Shown here piece by piece: positions 43,314 to 51,662 of a stretch of DNA of 64,000 nt. The DNA is from Bin80 sp964291275 (GTDB taxonomy: Bacteria; Bacteroidota; Rhodothermia; Rhodothermales; Bin80). The notes beneath the pieces were generated by a model. That model had not been told where the DNA came from and ran no database searches. It saw only the letters and a program-made list of their open reading frames with translations. The stretch lies in the NCBI GenBank assembly GCA_964291275.2, contig OZ219799.1, forward strand, positions 1,550,001 through 1,614,000, written 5' to 3'. Both the position numbers and the translations under genes were made by a program. Numbering within the stretch: position 1 is the first letter of the stretch; every line of letters begins with the position of its first letter.

Positions 43314-44018
43314 TTAGTCCTGCCAGACGTAGTCAAACAATAGAACGGATGCAGTGATCACGACGCCGGAAAAACTAGTTATAATGAGTAAGGATCCAGA
43401 GGATGCAGCCCAACCGCTTTCGGTAAATGATTCACCAACAAAACTGAAGTATGTAGACTCAACAGCTGCGAGCAGAAGGGGGACCAAAAGCGGAAACAAC
43501 AATACGGGCAAGAGAATCCCGCTCCGTGTTGTTCTTGCAATGATAGCAGCTAACAGCGTCGTTGCCCCCGCAAGCCCCAATGTACCCAGAAGAAGTGTTA
43601 GTATAAATAAGCTTGGCAAGGCAACCTCCACGCCCAGTAGCAGCAGGAATATGCATGCTGAAACGGCATTCGCACACAGGATCGTAAGAAAACTGTAACA
43701 CAGTTTCCCGGCGTAGACCATGGTGGCCTGCGTATGTATCCGCAAAAAGAGTCCGGTTTTCTGCTCTTTTTCAGACAGGAATGCCCGTCCCAGGCCCAGG
43801 GCTGCCGTGAAGAGTATCACAATCCAGAGCAATGCTGCCTCTGTTCGTGGTTCAAGGTCACTTCTACCTGCTGTAACCAAGATCAGGAAGATTGTATTCA
43901 GGACAAAAATGAGCAGCATACCCAAGACGGATTTGTTACGCAGTTCCAGTTGGAGATCCTTGCGCAGCACTGCTATAGCTCCGTTTGTCCAACTTGAGGA
44001 TTTCCTGGAAGCCATCAT
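43314..44018 (-). CDS. ccmB: Haem exporter ABC permease CcmB
   Basis: 234 residues with six hydrophobic helices. The N-terminal cytoplasmic part (AIAVLRKDLQLELRNKSVLGM) and the FLSEKEQKTGLFLRI segment are typical of CcmB. The partner ATPase CcmA is not encoded nearby: the gene upstream is murB, whose stop overlaps the ccmB ATG (TCAT at 44015-44018). CcmA must therefore lie elsewhere in the genome, unusual for a ccm operon. Confidence 0.88.
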   Translation of the reverse strand: MMASRKSSSWTNGAIAVLRKDLQLELRNKSVLGMLLIFVLNTIFLILVTAGRSDLEPRTEAALLWIVILFTAALGLGRAFLSEKEQKTGLFLRIHTQATMVYAGKLCYSFLTILCANAVSACIFLLLLGVEVALPSLFILTLLLGTLGLAGATTLLAAIIARTTRSGILLPVLLFPLLVPLLLAAVESTYFSFVGESFTESGWAASSGSLLIITSFSGVVITASVLLFDYVWQD

Positions 44019-45028
44019 GCTTTACGGCGTGCAGCCAGCTCTTCGGCCGTAATCAGCCCGGCCGGGCGCGGTAGAAACACGGGTGATCCACCGGTTGGCG
44101 GATCAAATTCACCGACAAAATCAATTTCAGTTTCCAGATGGTAGCCCGTCTGCGTAGCTACCTCCTTCTGAACGTAGGCTACCAGTGCCTGTAAATCTGC
44201 GGCCGTACCTCCTCCCTGATTGATCATGATATTAGCATGGCGATGCGTAATTACAATGCCTCCAAAACTTGCACCTTTAAGTCCACATTCATCGATCAGG
44301 CGTCCGGCTCCGATGCCTTGGATCTTCTTAAAGATAGACCCGACGCTGGGTTCAGTATCCAATGGAGGATGCCTCAGGGCGCGCCAGGCAAGGTTTTCGG
44401 TCATTACTTTGCGCAGATCTACCTCCTGTGCAGGTGTAAGCCGGAAGGTGGCACTTAGTACAATGTCATTTCGCCGATGCAGGATTGAGTAATCGTATCC
44501 AAACTCAAAGTAATCCACATCCACACGCTGAAGGTCGTTCTCCGCGGTTATGAGATCTGCATGTTCAAGAACTTCCTCAATAAACATGGTTCGCTCTCGA
44601 GCCGGAGCTGGGGAAAGAAAGTGAAGGTTCTGCCAGAGTGCACCCCCCACGGTCGAGGGGATGCCAACGTAGTGTTCCAACCCGGACAGTGAACGAGCGA
44701 CAGATGCCTCAATCAGGTCGGGATATACAATGGTGCCACTTTCCGCGATAACTCGGTTGCCGTCAAATTCAATGTTTTGAGCACCATTGTAGATAACGAC
44801 ACCGCGGAAACCAGCATCTCCTATGACCACGTTAGCTCCGCAGCCTAACAGGAAGTGGGGGAAGTCAAGCTCACGCACGGTTTTGATTGCGCGCGCGAGT
44901 GTGCCAGCACTTGTAACCTCGACAAAAAGGTCCGCCGGACCTCCCAGTTGCATCGTTGTGTACGGTGCCAGTACAACGTTCTCCCGAACGGAGCCTATAC
45001 CAAGAAGATTTTCAAGCGCTCGCTTCAT
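44015..45028 (-). CDS. murB: UDP-N-acetylmuramate dehydrogenase (UDP-N-acetylenolpyruvoylglucosamine reductase)
   Basis: 337 residues from the ATG at 45028; a longer frame to 45067 adds 13 residues without support. FAD-binding segments include APYTTMQLGGPADLFVEV and LLGCGANVVIGDAGFRGVVI; the substrate region has YVGIPSTVGGALWQN and EPSVGSIFKKI, and the C-terminal ETEIDFVGEF. It makes UDP-MurNAc for peptidoglycan. It is the first gene of a transcription unit with ccmB-ccmC-ccmD-ccmE. Confidence 0.94.
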   Translation of the reverse strand: MKRALENLLGIGSVRENVVLAPYTTMQLGGPADLFVEVTSAGTLARAIKTVRELDFPHFLLGCGANVVIGDAGFRGVVIYNGAQNIEFDGNRVIAESGTIVYPDLIEASVARSLSGLEHYVGIPSTVGGALWQNLHFLSPAPARERTMFIEEVLEHADLITAENDLQRVDVDYFEFGYDYSILHRRNDIVLSATFRLTPAQEVDLRKVMTENLAWRALRHPPLDTEPSVGSIFKKIQGIGAGRLIDECGLKGASFGGIVITHRHANIMINQGGGTAADLQALVAYVQKEVATQTGYHLETEIDFVGEFDPPTGGSPVFLPRPAGLITAEELAARRKA

Positions 45029-45149
45029 ACACAGTAATAATACGTTTGAACGTGCAACCTGCAACAAAGCAGATCGTTGACTACGTTTCTGCTGTGGAGA
45101 TCAGCAGTCTTCACTATACCACGCTACAACTTTAGTCTGAATAGAGAAA

Positions 45150-45989
45150 ATGAACAACCGAGCAAATTTTTCGAACCCGACACGTTTATTGACCAGAGGG
45201 GCTGTAATACTTGCCGTGGTTCTGGTTGTTGGTGCGCTGGCTGGAGGTTGTATGACTACGACCATAGTTTCGGGGCAGGCTGGAGTTCGTTATTCTCCCT
45301 TTGGGGGCACAGATACCAGTGATATATACGGTGAAGGGCTCAACCTTCACGCCCCATGGGTGAAAGTGATCAAATACGATGTTCGGGTACAGGAGAAATT
45401 GGAAAATATGGAGGCCCTATCCTCTAATGGATTGTCGATTGGTACAGATATTTCCGTACGTTGGAGGCCAAGATCGGAAACCTTACCGTTGTTACATGTG
45501 AACTATGGGGTCGATTATTTCCGGAAGCTGATTGGTCCAGAGCTCCGCAGTGTAGTGCGTGAGGTAATTGGTCAGTTCACCCCCGAAGAACTCTATTCTA
45601 GTCGAAGGACCGAATTACAGGATCAGATATATTCCCGTGTGAGGGAGAATGTAGAGAACGAGGATGTCATTGTTGAGGCCATCCTTATCAGGGATGTGCG
45701 GCTTCCCGAGCAAATTAAAGGGGCTATTGAGAACAAGTTAAAAGAGGAGCAGGAGGCGGAGCGTTACGAGTTCACCATTCAGAAAGAACGTCTCGAGGCC
45801 GAACGCAAACGCATTGAGGCAGAAGGTGAAGCTGCCTATCAGCAGATAATCACTGCAAGTCTCTCGTCTCAGTTCCTGCGCTTCAAAGGGATCGAAGCCA
45901 CGCAGCAACTGGCAACCTCTACTAATGCTAAGACCGTAATCGTGGGCAGCGGCAGCGATGGGCTGCCACTGATCCTAGGAGGTCAGTAG
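45150..45989 (+). CDS. Prohibitin-like SPFH-domain lipoprotein or membrane protein
   Basis: 279 residues. An N-terminal hydrophobic segment (AVILAVVLVVGALAGGCMT) could be a lipoprotein signal (LAGGC) or an anchor. The SPFH domain (~35-205) reads TIVSGQAGVRYSPFGGTD, LQDQIYSRVRENVENEDVI, VEAILIRDVRLPEQIKGAI. A short coiled coil (EQEAERYEFTIQKERLEAER) follows. Prohibitin-type proteins form ring-like membrane scaffolds. A second, flotillin-type SPFH protein is at 13830-15074. Transcribed divergently from murB. Confidence 0.88.
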   Translation: MNNRANFSNPTRLLTRGAVILAVVLVVGALAGGCMTTTIVSGQAGVRYSPFGGTDTSDIYGEGLNLHAPWVKVIKYDVRVQEKLENMEALSSNGLSIGTDISVRWRPRSETLPLLHVNYGVDYFRKLIGPELRSVVREVIGQFTPEELYSSRRTELQDQIYSRVRENVENEDVIVEAILIRDVRLPEQIKGAIENKLKEEQEAERYEFTIQKERLEAERKRIEAEGEAAYQQIITASLSSQFLRFKGIEATQQLATSTNAKTVIVGSGSDGLPLILGGQ

Positions 45990-46043
45990 TAGAGTATACT
46001 TATGGTAGTTGGCCTCACTCCCATCCCCGGGCAATATCCTCCC

Positions 46044-46070
46044 ATTCCGGGGCAGACGGATACCCGGAAT
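46044..46070 (+). terminator. Hairpin after the prohibitin-like gene
   Basis: attccggg-(11 bases)-cccggaat is a perfect 8-base stem 55 bases after the stop, followed by a G-run and a short T-run; a likely transcription end before the susC promoter region. Confidence 0.45.
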
Positions 46071-46204
46071 AGCGGGGGGGTGGTTTTTCCGCTGCCAGTT
46101 GCAAAAAACGCATTATTTTTTGGTGAGGGGACTACAGGTCATGTGATCTGCTGACTCCTCGTCCCTTCAGACTAATCCACTCACAAAACATAAGGGAGAT
46201 ACTG

Positions 46205-49200
46205 ATGAGACAAATTTCTTTCGTGGCGGCGTTATGTGCGTTGCTCTTTCCGGGGCTGGTGAGCGCGCAGAGTGTAATCTCGGGAACGGTTACCGATGAA
46301 ACAGGTGAGCCGCTCATTGGAGCGAATGTGCTCATTGAGTCATTGGTTATAGGTGCGTCCACCGACCTAGATGGGAACTACACCTTCCAGGTGCCTGCTG
46401 CAAATGTCGGGCAAATACTGGAGCTGACCGCTGGCTACATTGGTTTTACAGACCAGGTTCGAATCATCACGGTCAGCGAGGGCATTATGACAGAGGACTT
46501 TGTCCTAGTTGCTGATCTATTGCAGTTGGACGAGTTTGTGGTTACCGGTGTTGCCGAAGCTACACCCAAGAAGAAACTGGCCTTCACCGTGAGCCAGGTG
46601 GGCTCTGAAGACATTACATTGGCGCCGGCATCAAACCCGATTGCTTCCATCCAAGGGAAGGTTGCCGGTGTGGCTGTTCAAGCACGCAGTGGTACGCCTG
46701 GGGATGCGGTTTCTGTGCGTCTGCGGGGTGCCACCAGTATTACTGGAAGTAATCAGCCACTCTACATTGTTGATGGGGTCGTTCTTGGTGCTAACCAGGT
46801 CGACATTGATGCGCTTGACATAGATAATCTAGAGATCGTCAAGGGTGCCGCGGCCTCTTCACTCTACGGATCACGTGCCCAGAATGGTGTGATCAATATC
46901 ACGACGCAACGGGGAGGAGCTGTTCCCCTGAATCAGACCCGCGTTACGGTTCGCAACGAGTACGGTGTGAGTGGTGTGGCCAAGTCATTCCAAGCCAATA
47001 CGTCCCATGATCTGCAAGTGGATGGATCTGGGAATTTCCTGGATAATACGGGAGTAAGAAATGAATGTACTACCTGTTTGAGCAATGGATATGGCCCAGG
47101 CACGCTGCAGGATACGAACCCGCACGGTGCTGCTTTTTATGACAAACCGTATCAAGGCGCACTCTATAACGCGTTCGATCAATTTTTCAATCCTGGAAAT
47201 ACGTGGACCAACTATGTCGGTGTAAGCCAGAACAGTTCCAAGACAAATTTTCTGGCTTCTTTCACGAACGTTGTTGAGCAGGGTGCTATTCAGGGTTTGA
47301 CAGGCCTCGAGCGCAGGAATGTCCGGGTTAACCTTGATCACCGGATCCGCCCCAACCTTACCATCTCAAGCTCGGGATTCTATTCCCAGTCGAAGAATGA
47401 TGCGGTAACCTCAGCATTGGCTTCAAATTCAAACGTCAATCCGTTTTTTGGTTTGATGTTCACAAATCCGCTAGTCAATCTGTCAGCAAAGGATGAAGCA
47501 GGTGAGCTCAAAGTTCAGGCAGATCCACTGGCTGTAGAGGAAAATCCATTGTATGTGATTGAGAACGCTGATATGAATCAGGACCGCTCGCGTATCCTTG
47601 GGAATTTCCGGGCACGCTGGAGTCCGCTTGACTGGATGGACTTAGAGAGCAATTTCAGCTACGACCGCTCTGACAGGGATGAGTTGGAGTTTTACGACAT
47701 CGGGTTCGCAACTATTGATCCATCCTCGTTAAATGATGGTCGCATTGAGCGGCGTAACGCGGTCAGCGAGGCAATCAATTACGATATTACGGCTTCTTTC
47801 CGTAAGCGGTTTGAAAGCTTCACCACACGTGCTCAACTGAAGGCGCAGGTGGAAGATTTTGATTCGTTCTCAGAATTTGTATTAGGGACCGATATCGTAA
47901 CCCTGGGTATCTCGGATCTCTCCAACGTGGAGACAGAAGGCGAAAAAGTATTTGGCAACGGTTCCTCAACGGTTCGGTCTGAAGGCTATTACGCAACTGC
48001 CGGGGTGGATTACGAAGATAAGTACATCGTGGATGTATTCTTCCGCCGGGATGGCAGTTCGTTGTTTGGTGCAGAAGAGCGCTGGCAGTCTTACTACCGT
48101 GGTAGCGCTGCATGGCGTGTCTCGGAAGAAGACTTCTGGCCAACCAATAGCCCCGTAACCGAGTTGAAGTTACGTGCCTCAATCGGAACAGCAGGTGGTC
48201 GTCCTAACTTCCAGGCCCAATATGAGACACTCTCACTCAGTAATGGTCAGCTCTCAAAGGCGACCTTGGGGAATGCGTTCCTGAAGCCGGAATTGCAGAC
48301 AGAAACAGAATTCGGATTGGATGTGGGTGTTCTAGATCGAATATTTATCGAGTTGGTGTATGCGGATACCGAAGTGGAGGATCTGCTTCTGGCAGTTCCG
48401 CTTGCGGGCTACTTCGGGTTTGGCTCACAGTGGCGTAATGCAGGTAACCTGGCATCAAATACAGTAGAGGCCAGTGTGAATGCGAACATATACAATTCTC
48501 GCGATATGGATTTTGAGGTCGGTGTCATTTTCGACCGTACACGTCAGGAGATCACCGAATTCCACTCCAATCCGTATCTGGGTGGACCACAGAACCTGTT
48601 CTTCTATCGAGAAGGCGAAATTCTGGGTTCGATGTACGGCAATAAGTTCATCACAGAACTCTCTGAACTGCCCGCTGGTGCAGATGCAAGCTACTTTGAC
48701 GTGAACGACGACGGCTACGTTGTAGCAGTTGGCCAAGGGAACAGTTACAGCAGTGGTCCGGGTACAGATGGCACTTTGGGCGGGGAGGATGATCTGTGGG
48801 GTACGACTGTTTCTGTGGGTGACAACAACTATCGCTGGGGAATCCCGATCAAGTACTACGACGAGGCTAATGAGACGGACCGGGTCCAGATCGCTGACGC
48901 CCTTCCGAATTTCAGCGTTGGAGTGAATTCCACGTTCCGCTACAAAGGATTCACACTGTATATGCTGTGGGGCGCTCAAATTGGCGGCGACGTTTATAAC
49001 TTCACAAAGCAGTGGAGCTACCGTGATGGTCGCAACACCGACCAGGATCAGGGTGGTAAGCAGGAAGGCATGAAGAAGTCCACCACGTACTACGAAGTGC
49101 TCTACGATGCTACCGCAAAGAACAGTCACTTTGTAGAAGATGCGACATACATCAAGTTGCGTGAGCTTTCGGTGGGATATACACTGAACCGTCGGCAGCT

Positions 49201-49393
49201 CTCACGTGTCTTCGGTAATGTGCTGCATTCCGTTTCTGCCAGCATCATTGGACGTAACCTGTTGACGTTCTCCGATTACTCAGGGTTCGATCCCGAAGTT
49301 GGTTCCGGGCCAGACGCGACGTTATACCGTGTGGACAATTTCAATTATCCACCCTTCCGCACGGTTCGGGCAAAGCTGGAATTCCAGTTTTAG
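46205..49393 (+). CDS. SusC/RagA-family TonB-dependent outer-membrane transporter
   Basis: 1062 residues, preceded by AAGGGAGA as a good ribosome site. A signal peptide ends GLVSAQ. A carboxypeptidase-regulatory-like beta-sandwich (~25-105, VISGTVTDETGEPLIGANV) is followed by the plug domain (IQGKVAGVAVQARSGTPGDAVSVRLRG split over 150-185; PLYIVDGVVL) and a C-terminal 22-strand barrel ending KLEFQF. With the SusD-like lid at 49410 it imports a glycan, peptide or other large substrate. No glycoside hydrolase genes are adjacent, so the substrate is not predictable. Confidence 0.95.
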   Translation: MRQISFVAALCALLFPGLVSAQSVISGTVTDETGEPLIGANVLIESLVIGASTDLDGNYTFQVPAANVGQILELTAGYIGFTDQVRIITVSEGIMTEDFVLVADLLQLDEFVVTGVAEATPKKKLAFTVSQVGSEDITLAPASNPIASIQGKVAGVAVQARSGTPGDAVSVRLRGATSITGSNQPLYIVDGVVLGANQVDIDALDIDNLEIVKGAAASSLYGSRAQNGVINITTQRGGAVPLNQTRVTVRNEYGVSGVAKSFQANTSHDLQVDGSGNFLDNTGVRNECTTCLSNGYGPGTLQDTNPHGAAFYDKPYQGALYNAFDQFFNPGNTWTNYVGVSQNSSKTNFLASFTNVVEQGAIQGLTGLERRNVRVNLDHRIRPNLTISSSGFYSQSKNDAVTSALASNSNVNPFFGLMFTNPLVNLSAKDEAGELKVQADPLAVEENPLYVIENADMNQDRSRILGNFRARWSPLDWMDLESNFSYDRSDRDELEFYDIGFATIDPSSLNDGRIERRNAVSEAINYDITASFRKRFESFTTRAQLKAQVEDFDSFSEFVLGTDIVTLGISDLSNVETEGEKVFGNGSSTVRSEGYYATAGVDYEDKYIVDVFFRRDGSSLFGAEERWQSYYRGSAAWRVSEEDFWPTNSPVTELKLRASIGTAGGRPNFQAQYETLSLSNGQLSKATLGNAFLKPELQTETEFGLDVGVLDRIFIELVYADTEVEDLLLAVPLAGYFGFGSQWRNAGNLASNTVEASVNANIYNSRDMDFEVGVIFDRTRQEITEFHSNPYLGGPQNLFFYREGEILGSMYGNKFITELSELPAGADASYFDVNDDGYVVAVGQGNSYSSGPGTDGTLGGEDDLWGTTVSVGDNNYRWGIPIKYYDEANETDRVQIADALPNFSVGVNSTFRYKGFTLYMLWGAQIGGDVYNFTKQWSYRDGRNTDQDQGGKQEGMKKSTTYYEVLYDATAKNSHFVEDATYIKLRELSVGYTLNRRQLSRVFGNVLHSVSASIIGRNLLTFSDYSGFDPEVGSGPDATLYRVDNFNYPPFRTVRAKLEFQF

Positions 49394-49409
49394 CGTGAGG
49401 TAACCGAAC

Positions 49410-51059
49410 ATGAAACCTGAAGACATAAATCAGATGAAACGAATCGTTTTTTACACATTGGTCGGCTTACTGTCGTTGAGTGCTGCCGGCTGTCAGGATT
49501 TGGCCGTTGAAAATAATAATGCTCCGGACCGGAAGGTTGCTTTCGCGCAGCCCGGGGATGTTGTAAACCTGGTCAAAGGTACTTTTGCTGATTACTGGCT
49601 CAGCATCCAGAATTGCGGCAATGGTGCGATGTTTTTTTCGACATTGGCAGATGAGAATTCTTCATCGTGGGCCAACTGGGGGATGAGAGACATGTCAAGT
49701 GAGCCTCGCATTGCCTGGGATAACAGTTCAACCTATAGTCGTGCAGCTTCTACGAGGGAACCGTGGTTTGACTCTTACCGTGGTATCTCGAATGCAAACG
49801 ACGCCCTGCAGGCTATTGCGCGTGCTGAAGAAGAAGAAAGTGTAGAGAACAACATTTTCACACGTGAAGATTATGATACAGCGCGCCTGAAAGCATTTGC
49901 GAAAATGAACCAAGGCCTCATGCACGGGACACTCTCTTTGATCTTTGATCAGGCATTTATTGTCAACGAGACCGTAGACCTGGAGAATGATGTGCTGGAA
50001 TTGAGTCCGTACATGGAAGTAAACCAGGAAGCTATTCGGATGCTTGAAGAGGCACGTGCAATTGCGCAGGCAGGCTCATTCTCGTTTACGGCGACAGAAG
50101 ACTGGATCTGGGGTTTAGATGTAACTTCAGACGATATGGTTAAACTGATTAACTCGTTCATTGCGCGGTTAACCGTTCAGGTCGCCCGTAATGAGTCTGA
50201 GCGCGCTGCGGTAAACTGGAGTGAGGTGATGAGTCGTATAGATGCCGGTATTTCCGAAGATTTCTCACCCATTGGTGACGACGATGGCACTACGGAATGG
50301 GATTGTCTTAAATTCTACGGGCAAAACGGAACCACTTGGAGCAGGGCTGATTACCGCACGATTGGGCCGGCGGATGAGTCTGGCGGTTACGATGCATGGC
50401 TGGCAAAACCCCTTGGAGAACGTTTAGTCTTCGATATTGCTACAGCGGATCGTAGGATCGTAGGAGACGCCACAGATCTAGAAGTTGATGGCTCTGATTT
50501 CCAATACCAGGGTAACAATGGGCCATTCCCGGCCGCCCGTGGTGTTTATCACTTTTCGTCACACAATCACAAGCGTTATCAGTACTACAATTTGGGGAAT
50601 GGTAACGGAGCAATGCCCCACATGATTATGGCAGAGATGGATATGTACAAAGCTGAGGCACTGTTGCGTACGAATGGCAGTACGTCTGTGGTTGCTGATC
50701 TGATTAACAAAACCCGCGTGAGCCGGGGGATGCTTAATCCAGCTTCTGCTACGGATTCACCCGGTTCGTCTACAGATGCACAGAGTCACATGGATTCAGC
50801 CAGTCTATGGGCGAAGCTTAAGCATGAGCGGCGTATAGAGACGTTCCAGACTTGGGCTGGCTTGCCATATTATGATGATAGGGGATTGGGTGATCTTGTT
50901 ACGGGTACCCCGATCCATTTCCCTGTACCAGGCAGAGAATTGGAAACGCTGGGATTACAAAGCTATACGTTTGGTGGTGTTGGCGGTAGCGGTAGTGCTC
51001 CGACTGCCTATCAGCGGGACGATTATCGGCGGGATTCTGATAATGTCCGTCCCCGTTAA
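49410..51059 (+). CDS. SusD/RagB-family outer-membrane lipoprotein
   Basis: 549 residues from the ATG at 49410, which has GAGG upstream; the ATG at 49434 gives a tighter signal peptide and is an alternative. The signal MKRIVFYTLVGLLSLSAAGC has a lipobox Cys. The TPR-like SusD core contains YRGISNANDALQAIARAEE, MHGTLSLIFDQAF and the C-terminal MIMAEMDMYKAEALLR with KHERRIETFQT. It lies 16 bases after the susC-like gene. A strong hairpin follows at 51086. Confidence 0.93.
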   Translation: MKPEDINQMKRIVFYTLVGLLSLSAAGCQDLAVENNNAPDRKVAFAQPGDVVNLVKGTFADYWLSIQNCGNGAMFFSTLADENSSSWANWGMRDMSSEPRIAWDNSSTYSRAASTREPWFDSYRGISNANDALQAIARAEEEESVENNIFTREDYDTARLKAFAKMNQGLMHGTLSLIFDQAFIVNETVDLENDVLELSPYMEVNQEAIRMLEEARAIAQAGSFSFTATEDWIWGLDVTSDDMVKLINSFIARLTVQVARNESERAAVNWSEVMSRIDAGISEDFSPIGDDDGTTEWDCLKFYGQNGTTWSRADYRTIGPADESGGYDAWLAKPLGERLVFDIATADRRIVGDATDLEVDGSDFQYQGNNGPFPAARGVYHFSSHNHKRYQYYNLGNGNGAMPHMIMAEMDMYKAEALLRTNGSTSVVADLINKTRVSRGMLNPASATDSPGSSTDAQSHMDSASLWAKLKHERRIETFQTWAGLPYYDDRGLGDLVTGTPIHFPVPGRELETLGLQSYTFGGVGGSGSAPTAYQRDDYRRDSDNVRPR

Positions 51060-51085
51060 GCATATCTAGACAGGAGATTAGTTCG

Positions 51086-51118
51086 GGGAGGTCAGTGCGT
51101 CGGAAGCGCTGACCTCCC
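51086..51118 (+). terminator. Hairpin after the susCD-like pair
   Basis: gggaggtcag-(13 bases)-ctgacctccc forms a 10-base stem that can extend by further pairs in the loop (tgcg/agcgc), 26 bases after the SusD-like stop. It is probably a partial terminator that lowers expression of the downstream lipoprotein genes relative to susCD. Confidence 0.6.
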
Positions 51119-51159
51119 TGTGTATATTGGGTAATCACGACTAAATACGGGTAAATTCT

Positions 51160-51648
51160 ATGCATCGAGTAACGATTTTGGCTTTGGGCATCGTATTATT
51201 CTTGGGGGCCTGTTCCGGTCCCGGTTCCGATGGCGACCGCGCTGCCAGTAGTACGCTAAGGTTTAACCTCGGGACCTCAGCGCGGAATCATATCGTCACA
51301 ACAGCTGAAAACGCTTTGCTGACACGGTACGGATATCGATTGGATCGACGCGTAGATACGGCTGAAGATGTACGACTGGAGACATCATGGAAAGAAGTTA
51401 CCGCACTTGAAGATGAACGACTATCCGGGTATACCCAAGTGAGAGTGCGTGTTTCGGTTACGGCACGTCCACGCAGCCGTGCAGGAGGCATAGGTAGCAC
51501 ATTTGCCGCACGTATGGTAGCCGAGTGTGAGGGACAACCTGCAGTGGGGGGTAATTGGGTAGAAGTACCAATTACGTCCGAACGGGAAGCATACTTTGAA
51601 GAGATTGCCGAGTACCTTGAGAATGAGTTCAAGGGTGGCGTGATGTAG
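51160..51648 (+). CDS. Small lipoprotein of unknown function
   Basis: 162 residues. A signal ends IVLFLGACSG, giving Cys18 lipidation. The mature protein is an alpha/beta domain with a basic strand (QVRVRVSVTARPRSRAG) and an acidic C-terminal helix (EREAYFEEIAEYLENEFKGG). No family is recognised; a resemblance to small outer-membrane assembly lipoproteins is only in size. It starts 41 bases after the terminator-like hairpin and ends 14 bases before the first large VCBS gene. Confidence 0.7.
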   Translation: MHRVTILALGIVLFLGACSGPGSDGDRAASSTLRFNLGTSARNHIVTTAENALLTRYGYRLDRRVDTAEDVRLETSWKEVTALEDERLSGYTQVRVRVSVTARPRSRAGGIGSTFAARMVAECEGQPAVGGNWVEVPITSEREAYFEEIAEYLENEFKGGVM

Positions 51649-51662
51649 CCGGGCCTTTCTGG

